A stretch of DNA of 64,000 nucleotides from an uncultured Psychromonas sp. (GCF_947489755.1 NZ_CANLFB010000019.1:1-64000); one strand, 5' to 3'. Shown: positions 8,117 through 18,637, counted from the first letter of the stretch. Notes: generated from the sequence alone by a model not told the origin. Translations and numbers: made by a program.

Positions 8117-9391
8117 TTAGCATGCTTTGATGCGGTTATTGGTTCTATAAATAGCCGCATAATATATTGCTAATATTGACACTAATATCAGTGCAAATAT
8201 CATCTCCTTCCCCAACGCAATAAATAACACTAAGCAAGTGATACTTGCAATAACGGCCATCCACTTCCCTCTACCTTTTAACAATACAACGCCAGCAATA
8301 CCAGCAGCTAAATAAATTAAAATAAACAAACCATTAGCATAAGCAATTAAAGTTTCTAATGAGACATCGAGAGATTGACTAGCCAACAACACGAGACAGC
8401 AAAGACTCACCGAAAAACTTAATCCCCAGTAAGCAACATTATGCTTATTGACACGGCTACAATTAGAATGAATTTGATCCTGTTTAGCCATGCTTTGTAA
8501 TAAACGAGAGAAACCAACAAAATATAAGCTAATAGAAATAAAACAAGTACAGAAACCAACTAGGTTCACTAAGATATAACCTTTATTACCTAAGCTTGCT
8601 TCAACTAAATGAACAACAGAATTAAGATTTTTCTCTTGATCGCCATAAAATCCCATTTGCAATAAACTCAGACTGATCAATCCATAAACCACTAAGGTAA
8701 TAGTAATACCGATAAATATAGTTAATGGAAAGTCTCGTTCTGGATGTTCAAAGTCATCGGCAATATGGGTAATGGCTTCAATACCTAAAAAGCACCAAAG
8801 AATAAAAGTCGCCGCTAATGCAATATCACTTATATTAAATTGAGTGTCAGGTAACTGTAATGAATGCGTGAATTGAGTATCAATAGAAGAAAATAGCAAA
8901 GTACTAACAATAACGACACTGAGTACAGATTGAATAATCGCCGCCGTTTTTAGCCCCAAGAGATTAATCATTAATACTAGAGACAAAATCGCTACCGCAA
9001 TCATTAATCTAAAATCAGTTTCAATCGAGATAAGGCCGGCTTCTATTAAAGCATTCTGCAAAAAGTTAGACGCGGTCATAGTGATCACTGGCGTCCCTAA
9101 CGCCACCACCCAAATAAATAACCAACTGACGAGCCTTGCACTACGTTCACCAAATGCTTGTTGCACAAAATAAGCGGTACCACCTGCATTAGGGTAAAAC
9201 TTACCTAACTGCGCGAAGGTAAAAACAATCGGCACAATGAGAACGCCCATGATTGCCCATGCTAATAAAGACCAACTTCCTGCGATTTGTGCTGCAATGG
9301 CTGGAATAATAAAGACACCTGAACCTAATAATGCAGAAACCAGCATAGCAACACCTTGTGCTATCGATAACTTATGTGATGCTACTGCCAC
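8117..9391 (-). CDS. yjeH: APC-family amino-acid exporter, YjeH type
   Basis: Inner-membrane transporter with about 12 hydrophobic segments and the APC opening (AQGVAMLVSALLGSGVF, 12-28). It resembles E. coli YjeH, a methionine and branched-chain amino-acid exporter, in the first helix, in the YP.AGG.AYFV.QAFG stretch around residues 66-82, and in length (424 against 418). Export of these amino acids is inferred from that resemblance; substrate in this organism is unproven. It converges on nfuA with a four-base gap and no terminator between them. Confidence 0.8.
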   Translation of the reverse strand: MAVASHKLSIAQGVAMLVSALLGSGVFIIPAIAAQIAGSWSLLAWAIMGVLIVPIVFTFAQLGKFYPNAGGTAYFVQQAFGERSARLVSWLFIWVVALGTPVITMTASNFLQNALIEAGLISIETDFRLMIAVAILSLVLMINLLGLKTAAIIQSVLSVVIVSTLLFSSIDTQFTHSLQLPDTQFNISDIALAATFILWCFLGIEAITHIADDFEHPERDFPLTIFIGITITLVVYGLISLSLLQMGFYGDQEKNLNSVVHLVEASLGNKGYILVNLVGFCTCFISISLYFVGFSRLLQSMAKQDQIHSNCSRVNKHNVAYWGLSFSVSLCCLVLLASQSLDVSLETLIAYANGLFILIYLAAGIAGVVLLKGRGKWMAVIASITCLVLFIALGKEMIFALILVSILAIYYAAIYRTNNRIKAC

Positions 9392-9553
9392 TTTTTCACC
9401 TATCCGTATGATTTAAAACGTTGCCTTTATAACCTACTTTGATATCAAATTAAATAAAAGAAAAATCAAGCGTTCCTCTAAATATAAAAACCACAATAAA
9501 ATTATTGTAATTAATGTCCCTATACAGCAGTTAATTCATAAAAAACGTGCGGT

Positions 9554-9788
9554 TTGTCAAAATAAAGCGAGCATTTTATACACAAATACAGTAGAATGCG
9601 CCTCCCTCGCACACGGATCCATCTAAAGCGAAGCATAATATTCAGAGTAAACCTACTACGCGATTGATTTCGCAATAAATTAATGGACATGTTTAACGAC
9701 ATTTAACTTGTTAAACTGATGTAGGTATAGGCTGAATTTAACGCACATTCGAGTAATGTGCAGCATTTTATAAACTCATGAGGCCACT
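9554..9788 (+). promoter_or_regulatory. deaD promoter and long structured leader
   Basis: The interval 9392-9788 holds no convincing gene. A candidate promoter has TTGTCA (9554-9559), a 17-base spacer and TATACA (9577-9582), giving a leader of about 200 nt. A second -10-like TAGAAT (9592-9597) is followed by GCGCCTCC, a GC-rich discriminator like that of rRNA promoters. The leader holds two hairpins: GTTTAAC/GTTAAAC (9691-9716) and GCACATT/AATGTGC (9743-9761). The ribosome site TGAGG lies a few bases before the ATG. Long 5' leaders are typical of cold-shock RNA helicase genes and can mediate autoregulation. Confidence 0.55.
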
Positions 9789-11552
9789 ATGTCAGAGTCA
9801 GAAAACACACAAGTAGTAGAAGAAGTCGCAGGACCAACTTTTAAAGATTTAAACTTACCAGAAGCATTAGTTCAAGTTGTATCAGAAATGGGTTACGAAA
9901 CACCATCTCCGATTCAAGCACAAACAATTCCTCACCTATTAAGAGGCGAAGATGTTTTAGGTCTTGCACAAACTGGTACGGGTAAAACAGGTGCATTTGC
10001 ACTGCCTTTATTAGCAAACATTGATATCAGCAAGAATCACCCACAAGTATTGGTATTAGCACCAACTCGTGAATTAGCGATTCAAGTAGCAGAAGCATTT
10101 CAATCGTACTCTCGTCATATGCGTGGTTTCCACGTTATGCCTATTTACGGCGGTCAAAGCTACAACATCCAATTTAAACAACTAACTCGTGGTCCACACG
10201 TAGTTGTTGGTACGCCTGGTCGTATTATGGATCACCTAAAACGTAAAACATTAGATTTATCAAACCTAAAAACATTAGTACTTGATGAAGCTGATGAAAT
10301 GTTACGCATGGGTTTCATTGATGACGTTGAAACGATCATGAAAGAAATGCCTGAAAAGCACCAAACTGCGCTTTTCTCAGCAACAATGCCTGATCAAATT
10401 AAACGCATTACTAAGCGTTACATGAACAACCCAACAGAAGTTAAGATCAAAGCTAAAACATCTACTGTTTCAAACATTGAACAAAAATGTTGGATCGTAC
10501 GTGGTGTTAACAAGCTAGATGCATTAACACGTATGTTAGAAACTGAAGAGTTTGACGGCGTAATCATTTTTGCTCGTACTAAAACAGCAACCGTTGAATT
10601 AGCAGAACGTTTAGAAGCACGTGGTTACCGCAGTGCAGCACTAAACGGTGATATGAATCAACAAACACGTGAACGTACTATTGCACGCCTTAAATCAGGT
10701 GGCTTAGATATCTTAGTAGCAACAGATGTTGCTGCACGTGGTCTAGACGTTGAACGTATTAGCTTAGTAGTTAACTACGACATCCCAACAGATACTGAAT
10801 CTTATGTTCACCGTATCGGTCGTACTGGTCGTGCTGGCCGTACTGGTAAAGCAATCTTATTTGCTGCACCACGTGAGCGTCGTTTATTACAAGCAATTGA
10901 ACGTGCAACTCGCCAACCAATTACTATTATGGACCTACCAACACGTGATGAAGTAACTCAAACACGTATTGATAACTTCCAAAAAACATTATTTGCAACG
11001 TGTGAAAGTGAAGACTTAAGTTTCTTCCGCACATTGTTTGAGCAAATTAAAAATAACTCTGAAATCGATGAATCTGATATCGGTGCTGCATTGTTATTAA
11101 TGGCTCAAAAAGAAAAACCATTACAACCGGTTGAAGAAAAATTTGTTGAACCTCGTAGTAATGATCGCAACGAACGTAGTGATCGCCCTCGTCGTGATCG
11201 CAACGACCGTAATGATCGTAGTGACCGCCCTCGTGGTGATCGTCCTGACCGTTCACGTAACGATCGCAACGAATCTCGTGGCGATGATAAACCGCGTGGT
11301 CGTGGACGTCCTACTGACGTTGAACTTGAAATGTTCCGTTTAGATGTTGGTCGTGAGCACGGTGTTCAAGTTAAAAACATCGTAGGTGCCATTGCAAATG
11401 AAGCAAATATCAATAGTCGCTTCATTGGTGATATTCGTCTAAATGACGATCACTCAACCATTGAATTACCAAAAGGTATGCCGGAAAACACATTAGCGCA
11501 TCTTCGCAGTGTGCAAGTATGTAAACGTCCGTTAAACCTTAAAAAAGTCTAA
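9789..11552 (+). CDS. deaD: DEAD-box ATP-dependent RNA helicase DeaD/CsdA
   Basis: Cold-shock RNA helicase that assists 50S ribosome assembly and RNA decay at low temperature. The core shows the Q motif (SPIQAQTIPHL, 40-50), Walker A AQTGTGKT (60-67), PTRELA (92-97), DEAD (166-169), SAT (197-199), ARGLDV and HRIGRTGRAGR (about 330). A CsdA-type dimerisation and RNA-binding region follows. Residues about 455-510 form an Arg/Asp/Asn-rich disordered tract of RNDR/SDRPR repeats. The end (about 513-587) is the DbpA-like RNA-binding domain. Length is 587 aa against 629 in E. coli; the difference is mostly in the disordered region. The long leader and strong terminator point to a single-gene unit. 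Confidence 0.96.
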   Translation: MSESENTQVVEEVAGPTFKDLNLPEALVQVVSEMGYETPSPIQAQTIPHLLRGEDVLGLAQTGTGKTGAFALPLLANIDISKNHPQVLVLAPTRELAIQVAEAFQSYSRHMRGFHVMPIYGGQSYNIQFKQLTRGPHVVVGTPGRIMDHLKRKTLDLSNLKTLVLDEADEMLRMGFIDDVETIMKEMPEKHQTALFSATMPDQIKRITKRYMNNPTEVKIKAKTSTVSNIEQKCWIVRGVNKLDALTRMLETEEFDGVIIFARTKTATVELAERLEARGYRSAALNGDMNQQTRERTIARLKSGGLDILVATDVAARGLDVERISLVVNYDIPTDTESYVHRIGRTGRAGRTGKAILFAAPRERRLLQAIERATRQPITIMDLPTRDEVTQTRIDNFQKTLFATCESEDLSFFRTLFEQIKNNSEIDESDIGAALLLMAQKEKPLQPVEEKFVEPRSNDRNERSDRPRRDRNDRNDRSDRPRGDRPDRSRNDRNESRGDDKPRGRGRPTDVELEMFRLDVGREHGVQVKNIVGAIANEANINSRFIGDIRLNDDHSTIELPKGMPENTLAHLRSVQVCKRPLNLKKV

Positions 11553-11571
11553 TTTAATTAGACTTTAGATG

Positions 11572-11597
11572 AAGGAGGCCTCGGCCTCCTTTTTTTA
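11572..11597 (+). terminator. intrinsic terminator after deaD
   Basis: GC-rich stem AAGGAGGC with GCCTCCTT and a tetraloop, followed by seven T, 20 bases past the deaD stop. Confidence 0.92.
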
Positions 11598-11753
11598 TAT
11601 CTGTCATTTCAGCTCTCCCTTTCAAACTCCCCTCTAGTCTAGACTCTCGATTTCTCATTAATTAAAATTGATTACGTAATTAATGATGCAACAAACAAGA
11701 ATCAAAACCCCAAAAGAAAGTCGAATAAATATATCTATTAACCACAATCCAAT

Positions 11754-11785
11754 AAAAAAGGCCGATAACCTACGTTACCGACCTT
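11754..11785 (-). terminator. intrinsic terminator after glmU
   Basis: On the minus strand AAGGTCGGTAAC and GTTATCGGCCTT pair around a GTAG loop (one mismatch or wobble), followed by TTTTT. It lies 27 bases past the glmU stop. The remaining interval up to the deaD terminator (11598-11753) shows no gene. Confidence 0.85.
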
Positions 11786-11811
11786 CTAAATATCTGACTA
11801 AAAGTGAAGTT

Positions 11812-13173
11812 TTATTTTTTCTTAACTGGACGCGTCCAACCTTCAATATTGCGTTGTTTAGTACGTGATACACATAATGTATTATCAGGAACATCACTCA
11901 CGACTGTTGTTCCCGCACCTGTTGTCGCACCGTTACCAATCGTTACTGGAGCAACGATTTGACAATCACTGCCAACAAATACGTCGTCACCGATAATGGT
12001 TTGATGCTTATTAACACCATCGTAATTACAGGTGATCACACCTGCACCAATATTAACCCCGCTACCTACTTTACTATCGCCAATATAACTTAAGTGTCCA
12101 CATTTAGTGCCAACGCCTAACGTTGATTTTTTCACTTCAACAAAGTTGCCAATATGTACTTCATTAGCAATCACAGTATCAGGGCGGAGTCGTGCGAAAG
12201 GCCCGATCGAAGCATTTTCACCAATACTGGCTCCTTCAATAATAGAGTTTGCTTTAATTTCAGTGTTATCAGCAATTTCACAGTTCTTTAGAATACAACC
12301 AGCACCAATTTTAACGCCATAACCTAACGTCACTTTACCTTCAATGATAACGTTGATATCGATATCAACATCTTGACCACACGTTAATTCACCACGTAAA
12401 TCAAAACGAGTTGGATCACGTAACATCACGCCTTCTAATAATAAGTTATTCGCATTTTGTAACTGAAAAGCGCGTTCTAAATTAGCAAGTTGCAAACGGT
12501 TATTCACACCTTCAACTTCAAACGCATTTTCAGGCTGAACCGTTTCAATAGAACAGCCCGCTTCATGTGCCATTTTAATAATGTCAGTAATATAATATTC
12601 ACCCGCCGCATTATCATTAGATAACGCAGGTAACCAACGGTTTAAATCGTTAGCGTTTGCGACAAGAATGCCCGTGTTCACTTCTTTAATCGCTAACTGC
12701 GCGGGGTTTGAATCTTTCTGTTCAACTATACCCACTACTTTATCGTCAAGACGTTCTATACGACCATAGCCTGTAGGATCGTCTAGCGTAATGGTTAACA
12801 ATCCAATACCACCTTCTGGTTGTACTGCAATTAACTTCTCTAACGTAGTCGCTGATAATAAAGGCACATCACCGTAAACCATTAATATTTTTTCATCTGC
12901 TTTGAAGTGTGGTTGTGCAATTTGCATTGCATGTCCGGTACCCAATTGCTCAGTTTGCTCAATCCAATTTAAACGAGTATCTGCAATATTTTGCTTCATG
13001 ATGTCGCCACCATGTCCGTAAATTAAGTGGATGTTGTCAGCACCAATACCTTTAACAGTATCGATAACATGTTGCACCATCGGTTTATCTGCAATTTTAT
13101 GTAGCACCTTAGGTAAAAGAGAACGCATACGGGTACCTTTACCAGCGGCAAGAATAACAACACTTAAAGACAT
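11812..13173 (-). CDS. glmU: bifunctional GlcN-1-P acetyltransferase / UDP-GlcNAc pyrophosphorylase
   Basis: Makes UDP-N-acetylglucosamine, precursor of peptidoglycan and lipopolysaccharide, in two steps: acetylation of glucosamine-1-phosphate, then uridylyl transfer. The N-terminal half (1 to about 228) is the nucleotidyltransferase with [11 protein letters not shown] (8-18). The C-terminal half (about 250-453) is a left-handed beta-helix of hexapeptide repeats, visible as I/V-G-x-x-x-x repeats such as [16 protein letters not shown] and [12 protein letters not shown]. Length 453 aa is close to the 456 of E. coli. It is not next to glmS or the atp operon here. It ends at its own terminator. 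Confidence 0.96.
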   Translation of the reverse strand: MSLSVVILAAGKGTRMRSLLPKVLHKIADKPMVQHVIDTVKGIGADNIHLIYGHGGDIMKQNIADTRLNWIEQTEQLGTGHAMQIAQPHFKADEKILMVYGDVPLLSATTLEKLIAVQPEGGIGLLTITLDDPTGYGRIERLDDKVVGIVEQKDSNPAQLAIKEVNTGILVANANDLNRWLPALSNDNAAGEYYITDIIKMAHEAGCSIETVQPENAFEVEGVNNRLQLANLERAFQLQNANNLLLEGVMLRDPTRFDLRGELTCGQDVDIDINVIIEGKVTLGYGVKIGAGCILKNCEIADNTEIKANSIIEGASIGENASIGPFARLRPDTVIANEVHIGNFVEVKKSTLGVGTKCGHLSYIGDSKVGSGVNIGAGVITCNYDGVNKHQTIIGDDVFVGSDCQIVAPVTIGNGATTGAGTTVVSDVPDNTLCVSRTKQRNIEGWTRPVKKK

Positions 13174-13357
13174 AATTGAAACCTTAATAAACGGAATAAT
13201 AAAACATCTATTTTAGCTGAATTTCAACTAAGAACGTATAAGAAAATAAAATTAACAGGTTTGAATAAAGAACATAGAAGTTAAAAGGGGTCATGACCAC
13301 AGAAACGTATTCCTGAACTCAAGCCATTCCCCTTTAAAAATAATTGAATAAAATGAG

Positions 13358-14086
13358 TTATAAAATATTAGAGAGGAATTTTTGTAGCCTTGGGTGATTT
13401 GCAACTTTACCAAAAATATTCTCTGGAATGTCATCAACCAATAATGCGCCGTCTTCCATAAAGATAACACGGTCTGCGACTTCATTTGCAAAGCCCATTT
13501 CATGCGTTACCACCACCATCGTCATACCTTCAGCAGCCAATGACTTCATTACATCCAACACTTCCCCTACCATTTCGGGATCAAGCGCTGAAGTCGGCTC
13601 ATCAAATAACATCATATCTGGTTTCATTGCTAAGGCTCTGGCAATCGCTACCCTTTGCTGTTGCCCACCAGAAAGATGACTTGGGTAAATATCCATTTTC
13701 TCAGCAAGTCCAACACGTGTTAATAATGCTTCAGCTTCTAAAATCACCTCTGCTTTACTTCGACCCGTTACTTTCAATGGTGCTAACATGACATTTTCTT
13801 TCACTGAGAGATGAGGAAATAAGTTAAACGATTGAAATACCATACCGATATTTTCTCTTAACTTATTAATATTTGTTTCTCCACCGTACATTTTCACACC
13901 ATCAACTATAATTTCACCGCTCGTGATAGTTTCTAATTGATTTAAAGTACGTAAGTAGGTGGATTTACCTGAACCCGAAGGACCAATAATCACAACCACT
14001 TCACCACGTTGAATATTGGTTGTGACTTTTTTTAATGCATGACAACCATTCGGATAAATTTTATCAACATCGACGGTCACAATCAT
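13358..14086 (-). CDS. polar amino-acid ABC transporter, ATP-binding subunit
   Basis: GlnQ/HisP-family ATPase that powers uptake through the permease encoded just upstream. It shows Walker A GPSGSGKS, the Q-loop region [13 protein letters not shown], signature LSGGQQQR, Walker [13 protein letters not shown] and the switch His in VTHEMGFA. I place the start at the second in-frame ATG (14086), seven bases after GAAGG, because the protein then opens [14 protein letters not shown] like other GlnQ proteins and has their usual 242-aa length. The upstream ATG at 14119, overlapping the permease gene, remains possible. The substrate cannot be read from this subunit. Confidence 0.92.
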   Translation of the reverse strand: MIVTVDVDKIYPNGCHALKKVTTNIQRGEVVVIIGPSGSGKSTYLRTLNQLETITSGEIIVDGVKMYGGETNINKLRENIGMVFQSFNLFPHLSVKENVMLAPLKVTGRSKAEVILEAEALLTRVGLAEKMDIYPSHLSGGQQQRVAIARALAMKPDMMLFDEPTSALDPEMVGEVLDVMKSLAAEGMTMVVVTHEMGFANEVADRVIFMEDGALLVDDIPENIFGKVANHPRLQKFLSNIL

Positions 14087-14111
14087 ATCGTTACCTTCAT
14101 ACTTTTTCTTA

Positions 14112-15059
14112 TTAGTCATTAGTCGCTAACCTCTTTTCAATACGCTGAATGGCCCAAGATAACGTTGATGTTAATAATAAATATAACGCAGCAACCGTAA
14201 ACCAAACCTCAAAAGTAGCAAAGCTACCACTCACTACTTCTCGTCCGGCTTTGGTTAGATCTGTAATTGAAATAACCGACACTAATGAGGAGTCTTTAAT
14301 TAAATTAATCAATTGTCCAGCCATTGGTGGCAGTGTGCGTTTGAATGCTTGCGGTAAAATCACATACATCATCGCTTTAGGATAAGTCATCCCTAAAGAT
14401 CGAGCAGCTTCCATCTGGCCAGCAGAAATAGACTGAATACCAGAACGTAAAATCTCAGCAACATAAGCCCCAGTAAAGACAGATAAAGCAACAACACCTG
14501 CCGTAAATCGGTCTAAATCAAAAATAGTGCCTAAGAAAAAGTAAACGATGAATATTTGCACCAATAAAGGCGTCCCTCGAATAACTTCTATGTATAAAAT
14601 GGAGAGGTTCTTACTGAATGGATTATCTGAAATACGCATTAAAGCTGTCATCAAGCCAATCACAATGGAGAAAAACAGTGAGATCACTGAAATCTTCAAC
14701 GTCATATATAAGCCATCAATTAAAAGGCCACTTTTGATGCTTTCAGAACGCGCAACAAGATCACCTTCAAAAATTAAATCACCATCATAAACAAGCACTT
14801 CACTTGCGTTAGTAATGATAGTGTCAGGGTCCCCATTATCATAAGTTAAGGTGATCTCTCCCTCAGCATTAATGGCTGCACTTGCATCACTTTGGGCAAT
14901 AATATCAATAGGCGCTGTATCAACAATATACGGCCATACAAGATGCCATTGCCATTTATAATTAATACTTTGCGATGCAGAATAAATACCTGCAGCAAGT
15001 AGACCAATCGTAAAAATAAATAGCAGATGCCATTTTAATTTATTAGATTTTTCGTTCAT
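14112..15059 (-). CDS. polar amino-acid ABC transporter, permease subunit
   Basis: HisM/GlnP-type inner-membrane permease, 315 aa. One N-terminal membrane helix (about 10-30) is followed by a periplasmic stretch (about 45-105) with a repeat-like acidic segment, and then by the usual five-helix core. The EAA loop reads [24 protein letters not shown]. The extra first helix and periplasmic segment make it longer than GlnP (219 aa), a variant known in marine bacteria. I take the ATG at 15059, after GGTGA, rather than a GTG three codons upstream. A hairpin separates it from the binding-protein gene, so it should be expressed at a lower level. Confidence 0.9.
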   Translation of the reverse strand: MNEKSNKLKWHLLFIFTIGLLAAGIYSASQSINYKWQWHLVWPYIVDTAPIDIIAQSDASAAINAEGEITLTYDNGDPDTIITNASEVLVYDGDLIFEGDLVARSESIKSGLLIDGLYMTLKISVISLFFSIVIGLMTALMRISDNPFSKNLSILYIEVIRGTPLLVQIFIVYFFLGTIFDLDRFTAGVVALSVFTGAYVAEILRSGIQSISAGQMEAARSLGMTYPKAMMYVILPQAFKRTLPPMAGQLINLIKDSSLVSVISITDLTKAGREVVSGSFATFEVWFTVAALYLLLTSTLSWAIQRIEKRLATND

Positions 15060-15079
15060 TAAATTCACCGGTAACAGAA

Positions 15080-15106
15080 AAACAAAAACCAGAGATAGGC
15101 TCTGGC
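15080..15106 (-). terminator. intercistronic hairpin inside the amino-acid ABC operon
   Basis: On the minus strand CCAGAG, loop CCTAT, CTCTGG is followed by TTTTTGTTTTT. It lies between the binding-protein and permease genes. It probably acts as a partial terminator that keeps the binding protein in excess, a common ABC operon design. Confidence 0.75.
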
Positions 15107-15130
15107 TTTAAAGGGTTTACTTAAAAGAAA

Positions 15131-15928
15131 TTACTGAACTTGGCTTAACCAAGTATCGCTTTTAAACCATTTATCATAAATACGTTGGTAATCGCCATCG
15201 CCTTTAGTTTGTCTTAAGAAGTTATTAAGAAAATTTAAGATATCTGGATCGCCTTGCTTAACAGCCCAACCTAATGGCTCATAAGTAAATGGTTCAAGGA
15301 TTGCCGTTGTTTTCCCTTCTGACTGCGCTGCATAAATTGAGATATATGGCATATCGTAAATCATTGCATCAGCTTTACCGTTAACCACTTCAAGTGCTGC
15401 ATCTGTTTGTGTTTCAAAGGCATTGTAAGAGGCTTTTGACAGCATTCTTTTAATAGCTTGCTCGCCTGAAGTACCTAATTTAGCAGCAATAGTATACTCA
15501 GGACTGTTGAGGTCTTTATAGCTAAGTACTTTATCTTTATGTTTTGGATTCAATAAGATAGATTGCCCAACAACGATATACGGGTCAGCAAAGTTAACAC
15601 GCATGTTGCGTTTTGCATTCACTGTCATACCGGCCATAATGATGTCACATTTACCCGTTAATAACGCAGGAATAATCCCATCCCATGCAGTATTTACAGG
15701 GACATATTTAACTCCCATTTGTTTCGCCATCAACTTACCTAAATCGATATCAAAACCAATGAAATTACCATTTTTAGCTTTCATTTCAAACGGCATATAA
15801 CCCGCATCAAAACAGGCTCTCAACTCACCAGACTTACTTATATCATCTAATGTACCTGCATTTGCAAAGCCTGCCGATAATGCAAGAAAAGAAGTGGCTG
15901 TAACGAGTTTTCCAAGTTTGTTTTTCAT
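15131..15928 (-). CDS. polar amino-acid ABC transporter, periplasmic binding protein
   Basis: Solute-binding protein family 3, 265 aa. A signal peptide ends near residue 24 (LSAGFANA). The mature protein has the family 3 pattern: LRACFDAGYMPFEM near 36-49, GFDIDLGKLMAK near 58-69, and the ligand-contacting DIIMAGMTVNAKR near 96-108. First gene of the importer operon, with AAGGA before its ATG. The ligand is a polar amino acid by family, but I cannot tell which one; the sequence is not an obvious match to E. coli GlnH, HisJ, ArtJ or TcyJ. Confidence 0.92.
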   Translation of the reverse strand: MKNKLGKLVTATSFLALSAGFANAGTLDDISKSGELRACFDAGYMPFEMKAKNGNFIGFDIDLGKLMAKQMGVKYVPVNTAWDGIIPALLTGKCDIIMAGMTVNAKRNMRVNFADPYIVVGQSILLNPKHKDKVLSYKDLNSPEYTIAAKLGTSGEQAIKRMLSKASYNAFETQTDAALEVVNGKADAMIYDMPYISIYAAQSEGKTTAILEPFTYEPLGWAVKQGDPDILNFLNNFLRQTKGDGDYQRIYDKWFKSDTWLSQVQ

Positions 15929-16346
15929 TTAAAAAATCCTTTTTATTTTTAAGTTAAAATCAATAATACCGTTAAGCAAATGTGCTTTTTATTCAGTTTT
16001 TTTATTAATAGCAGCAATAAGCGCGCCAATAATAAAGGTGTTGCCATAGAAGTCATTGTTATAAATAATCAATTAAAATATCAAATTACGCAAGGTAAGA
16101 AGAATAAAAACTGAGCATAATCATGGATAATCTCAGTGTCACTCTACTACGTAAAAATGATTAACCTTTTACCTTAGCACCCAAAAGGTTCATACGCATC
16201 AATTCAGTGCGATCATTGTGAGGCAAAAGATCCAATGATGCGGATAAGCTTAGTTAATTAAAACGAGTTTTTCCTATAAAATAGAGTTATTTTTTTGCAT
16301 AATAATTAATAACAACGCATTCACCTTCACACTAACGGACAACATC
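15929..16346 (+). other. intergenic region between the ABC operon and nadE
   Basis: No gene seen. The only structure noted is an 8-bp inverted repeat AACCTTTT/AAAAGGTT (16163-16170 and 16183-16190) with a 12-base loop. The interval must hold the promoters of two divergent units, but no clear promoter was resolved. Confidence 0.4.
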
Positions 16347-17177
16347 ATGAAACAAAAAATACTGCAAGAGATGTGTGTTTTAGCAGACATCAATATAGAA
16401 AATGAAATTGAACGTCGTATTAGTTTTATTAAAAGCACACTAAAAAAAGCCTATTGTAAAACACTAGTCTTAGGTATCAGTGGTGGTGTTGACTCAAGTA
16501 CTGCTGGGCGACTATGCCAGCTATCGATAGACCAATTAAATCAAGAAGAAGGCACTAACGACTATCAATTTGTAGCCGTTCGTTTACCTTACGCAGTACA
16601 GAAAGATGAAGATGAAGCACAACTAGCGGTTAGTTTTATTAAACCAACAAACTGCGTCACCGTTAACGTACAAACTGGCGCAGATGGTATCCATGAAACA
16701 ACCGTAGCCGCTTTACAAAACAGCGAAGTAAAATTGGCTAACAATGCTAATTTTGATTTTGTAAAAGGTAATGTGAAAGCGCGAATGCGTATGATTGCGC
16801 AATATGAAATTGCAGGGTTAACTGGAGGCTTGGTTGTTGGGACCGACCACAGTGCAGAAAACATTACTGGTTTCTACACTAAACATGGCGATGGAGCTTG
16901 TGATTTAGCCCCTTTATTTGGTTTAAACAAACGTCAAGTCAGATCCCTTGCCAAGCATTTAGGCGCACCTAGCCTATTAGTTGAAAAAGCACCGACAGCA
17001 GATTTAGAAGAAGATCAGCCACAACTTGAAGACGAAATTGCATTAGGCATGACTTACGACCAGATTGACGATTTCTTAGAAGGCAAAGAAGTGGCAAAAG
17101 AGATTGAAGATAAACTCATTGCTATTTATTTACGCACTCAACATAAGCGCCAACCTATTCCAACAATTTACGACTAA
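16347..17177 (+). CDS. nadE: ammonia-dependent NAD+ synthetase
   Basis: Catalyses the last step of NAD synthesis: nicotinic acid adenine dinucleotide, ATP and ammonia give NAD+. It is an N-type ATP pyrophosphatase with the P-loop SGGVDS (45-50). Other family marks are GNVKARMRM near 142-150, VGTDHSAE near 172 and the TADLE..QPQLEDE stretch near 219. It lacks the nitrilase domain of glutamine-dependent enzymes, so ammonia is the direct nitrogen source. Length is 276 aa against 275 in E. coli. It is transcribed alone. Confidence 0.95.
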   Translation: MKQKILQEMCVLADINIENEIERRISFIKSTLKKAYCKTLVLGISGGVDSSTAGRLCQLSIDQLNQEEGTNDYQFVAVRLPYAVQKDEDEAQLAVSFIKPTNCVTVNVQTGADGIHETTVAALQNSEVKLANNANFDFVKGNVKARMRMIAQYEIAGLTGGLVVGTDHSAENITGFYTKHGDGACDLAPLFGLNKRQVRSLAKHLGAPSLLVEKAPTADLEEDQPQLEDEIALGMTYDQIDDFLEGKEVAKEIEDKLIAIYLRTQHKRQPIPTIYD

Positions 17178-17253
17178 TAAAAGTCACTTTAACGCTGAAT
17201 AGTTAATCATATTTATTCGCTGATATTAACTATTTTCAGCACACAGCTCCTAG

Positions 17254-17295
17254 CTTACCTTGATGATTTGATAAAAATTAAGCAATCGAGGTAAG
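17254..17295 (+). terminator. hairpin in the nadE-asd gap
   Basis: Eleven-pair stem CTTACCTTGAT with ATCGAGGTAAG (one G-U) and a 20-base loop, followed by a T-rich stretch. It could terminate nadE or act as an attenuator in the asd leader. It does not look like a lysine riboswitch, which is far longer. Confidence 0.45.
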
Positions 17296-17422
17296 TTTCT
17301 GCACTTTTTCCCCCGCAAACCATCAAATAACTAGCCTTAATCACGCCTCTAATGATAGATTCTCTGTTCGGTTAATGATTAACCGTTTTATTTAAACTAA
17401 AAAATTTAAGGAAATATAGACC

Positions 17423-18535
17423 ATGAAAAAAGTGGGTTTAGTTGGTTGGCGCGGTATGGTTGGATCTGTTCTTATGCAAAGAATGCGTGAAGAGAATGAT
17501 TTTGCAACGATTGAGCCAGTATTTTTCACCACCTCACAAGTTGGTCTAGCTTCTCCAGATATTGGTAAACAAACCGAAACCTTAAAAGATGCCTCTTCAA
17601 TTGAAGACTTAGCAAAAATGGATATCATCATTACTTGTCAAGGTGGTGATTACACTAACGCTGTTTACCCTGCATTACGTGCAAGCGGTTGGGATGGTTA
17701 CTGGATTGACGCAGCCTCTTCATTACGCATGAAAGACGACAGCATCATCGTATTAGATCCTGTAAACAAAGATGTGATTCAACAAGGCTTAGCTGACGGC
17801 GTAAAAACTTACGTTGGCGGTAACTGTACAGTTTCACTAATGTTATTAGCATTAGGTGGTTTATTCGAAGCAGACTTAATTGAGTGGGTTTCTCCTCACA
17901 CTTACCAAGCAGCTTCAGGTGCTGGTGCACGTAATATGCGTGAATTAATTAGCCAAATGGGTGCAATTGAATCATCAGTAGCGGATGAGCTAGCAGATCC
18001 AGCTTCTGCTATTTTAGAAATAGACAAAAAAGTCGCTGAATTCATTCGTAGTGATGCATTACCAACTGAACAATTTGGTGCACCATTAGCAGGTAGCTTG
18101 ATCCCATGGATTGATGTACCAATGCCTTCTGGTCAATCTAAAGAAGAGTGGAAAGCACAGGTTGAAGCGAACAAAATCTTAGGTACCTCTGACAACCAAA
18201 CGCCAATTGACGGTTTATGTGTACGAATTGGTGCAATGCGTTGTCATAGCCAAGCAATCACAATGAAACTGAAAAAAGACGTATCAGTAGCTGAAATTGA
18301 AAAAATCTTAGCTTCTCATAACGAGTGGGTTAAAGTGATTCCAAATGAACGTGAAGCAACGGTTTCTGAGCTTTCTCCTGCAAAAGTAACAGGTACATTA
18401 AGCATTCCTGTTGGTCGTATCCGTAAACTAGCAATGGGGCCTGAATATATCAGTGCATTCACTGTTGGTGACCAACTACTATGGGGTGCTGCAGAGCCAC
18501 TTCGTCGTATGTTGAACATCTTACAAGAAGCTTAA
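17423..18535 (+). CDS. asd: aspartate-semialdehyde dehydrogenase
   Basis: NADPH-dependent enzyme that reduces aspartyl phosphate to aspartate semialdehyde, the branch point to lysine, diaminopimelate, threonine and methionine. The nucleotide-binding opening is [14 protein letters not shown] (4-17). The catalytic Cys135 lies in [10 protein letters not shown], the same position as in E. coli. The C-terminal [17 protein letters not shown] (about 272-288) holds the active-site His. Length 370 aa is close to the 367 of E. coli, of the Gram-negative type. It ends at a strong bidirectional terminator. Confidence 0.96.
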   Translation: MKKVGLVGWRGMVGSVLMQRMREENDFATIEPVFFTTSQVGLASPDIGKQTETLKDASSIEDLAKMDIIITCQGGDYTNAVYPALRASGWDGYWIDAASSLRMKDDSIIVLDPVNKDVIQQGLADGVKTYVGGNCTVSLMLLALGGLFEADLIEWVSPHTYQAASGAGARNMRELISQMGAIESSVADELADPASAILEIDKKVAEFIRSDALPTEQFGAPLAGSLIPWIDVPMPSGQSKEEWKAQVEANKILGTSDNQTPIDGLCVRIGAMRCHSQAITMKLKKDVSVAEIEKILASHNEWVKVIPNEREATVSELSPAKVTGTLSIPVGRIRKLAMGPEYISAFTVGDQLLWGAAEPLRRMLNILQEA

Positions 18536-18561
18536 TTTACATTAACTTTCTGAATTAAATT

Positions 18562-18589
18562 AAAAAAGGCCTCGAATGAGGCCTTTTTT
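18562..18589. terminator. bidirectional terminator between asd and gpsA
   Basis: Perfect 12-bp stem AAAAAAGGCCTC with GAGGCCTTTTTT and a 4-base loop. A on one side and T on the other let it serve both converging genes. Confidence 0.93.
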
Positions 18590-18637
18590 GTATCTAGCTT
18601 TTAAAAACCAAAGTTAAACGCTTAAAGAAACGAGATG

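Noticed and set aside
9520-9702. Minus-strand 60-codon frame upstream of deaD
   Set aside because: It lies over the deaD promoter and leader and has random-looking composition.
11047-11343. Alternative frames over the DeaD repeat tract
   Set aside because: Both are shadows of the repetitive RNDR tract in the real frame.
17178-17422. Lysine riboswitch upstream of asd
   Set aside because: The leader is too short and shows only one simple hairpin.
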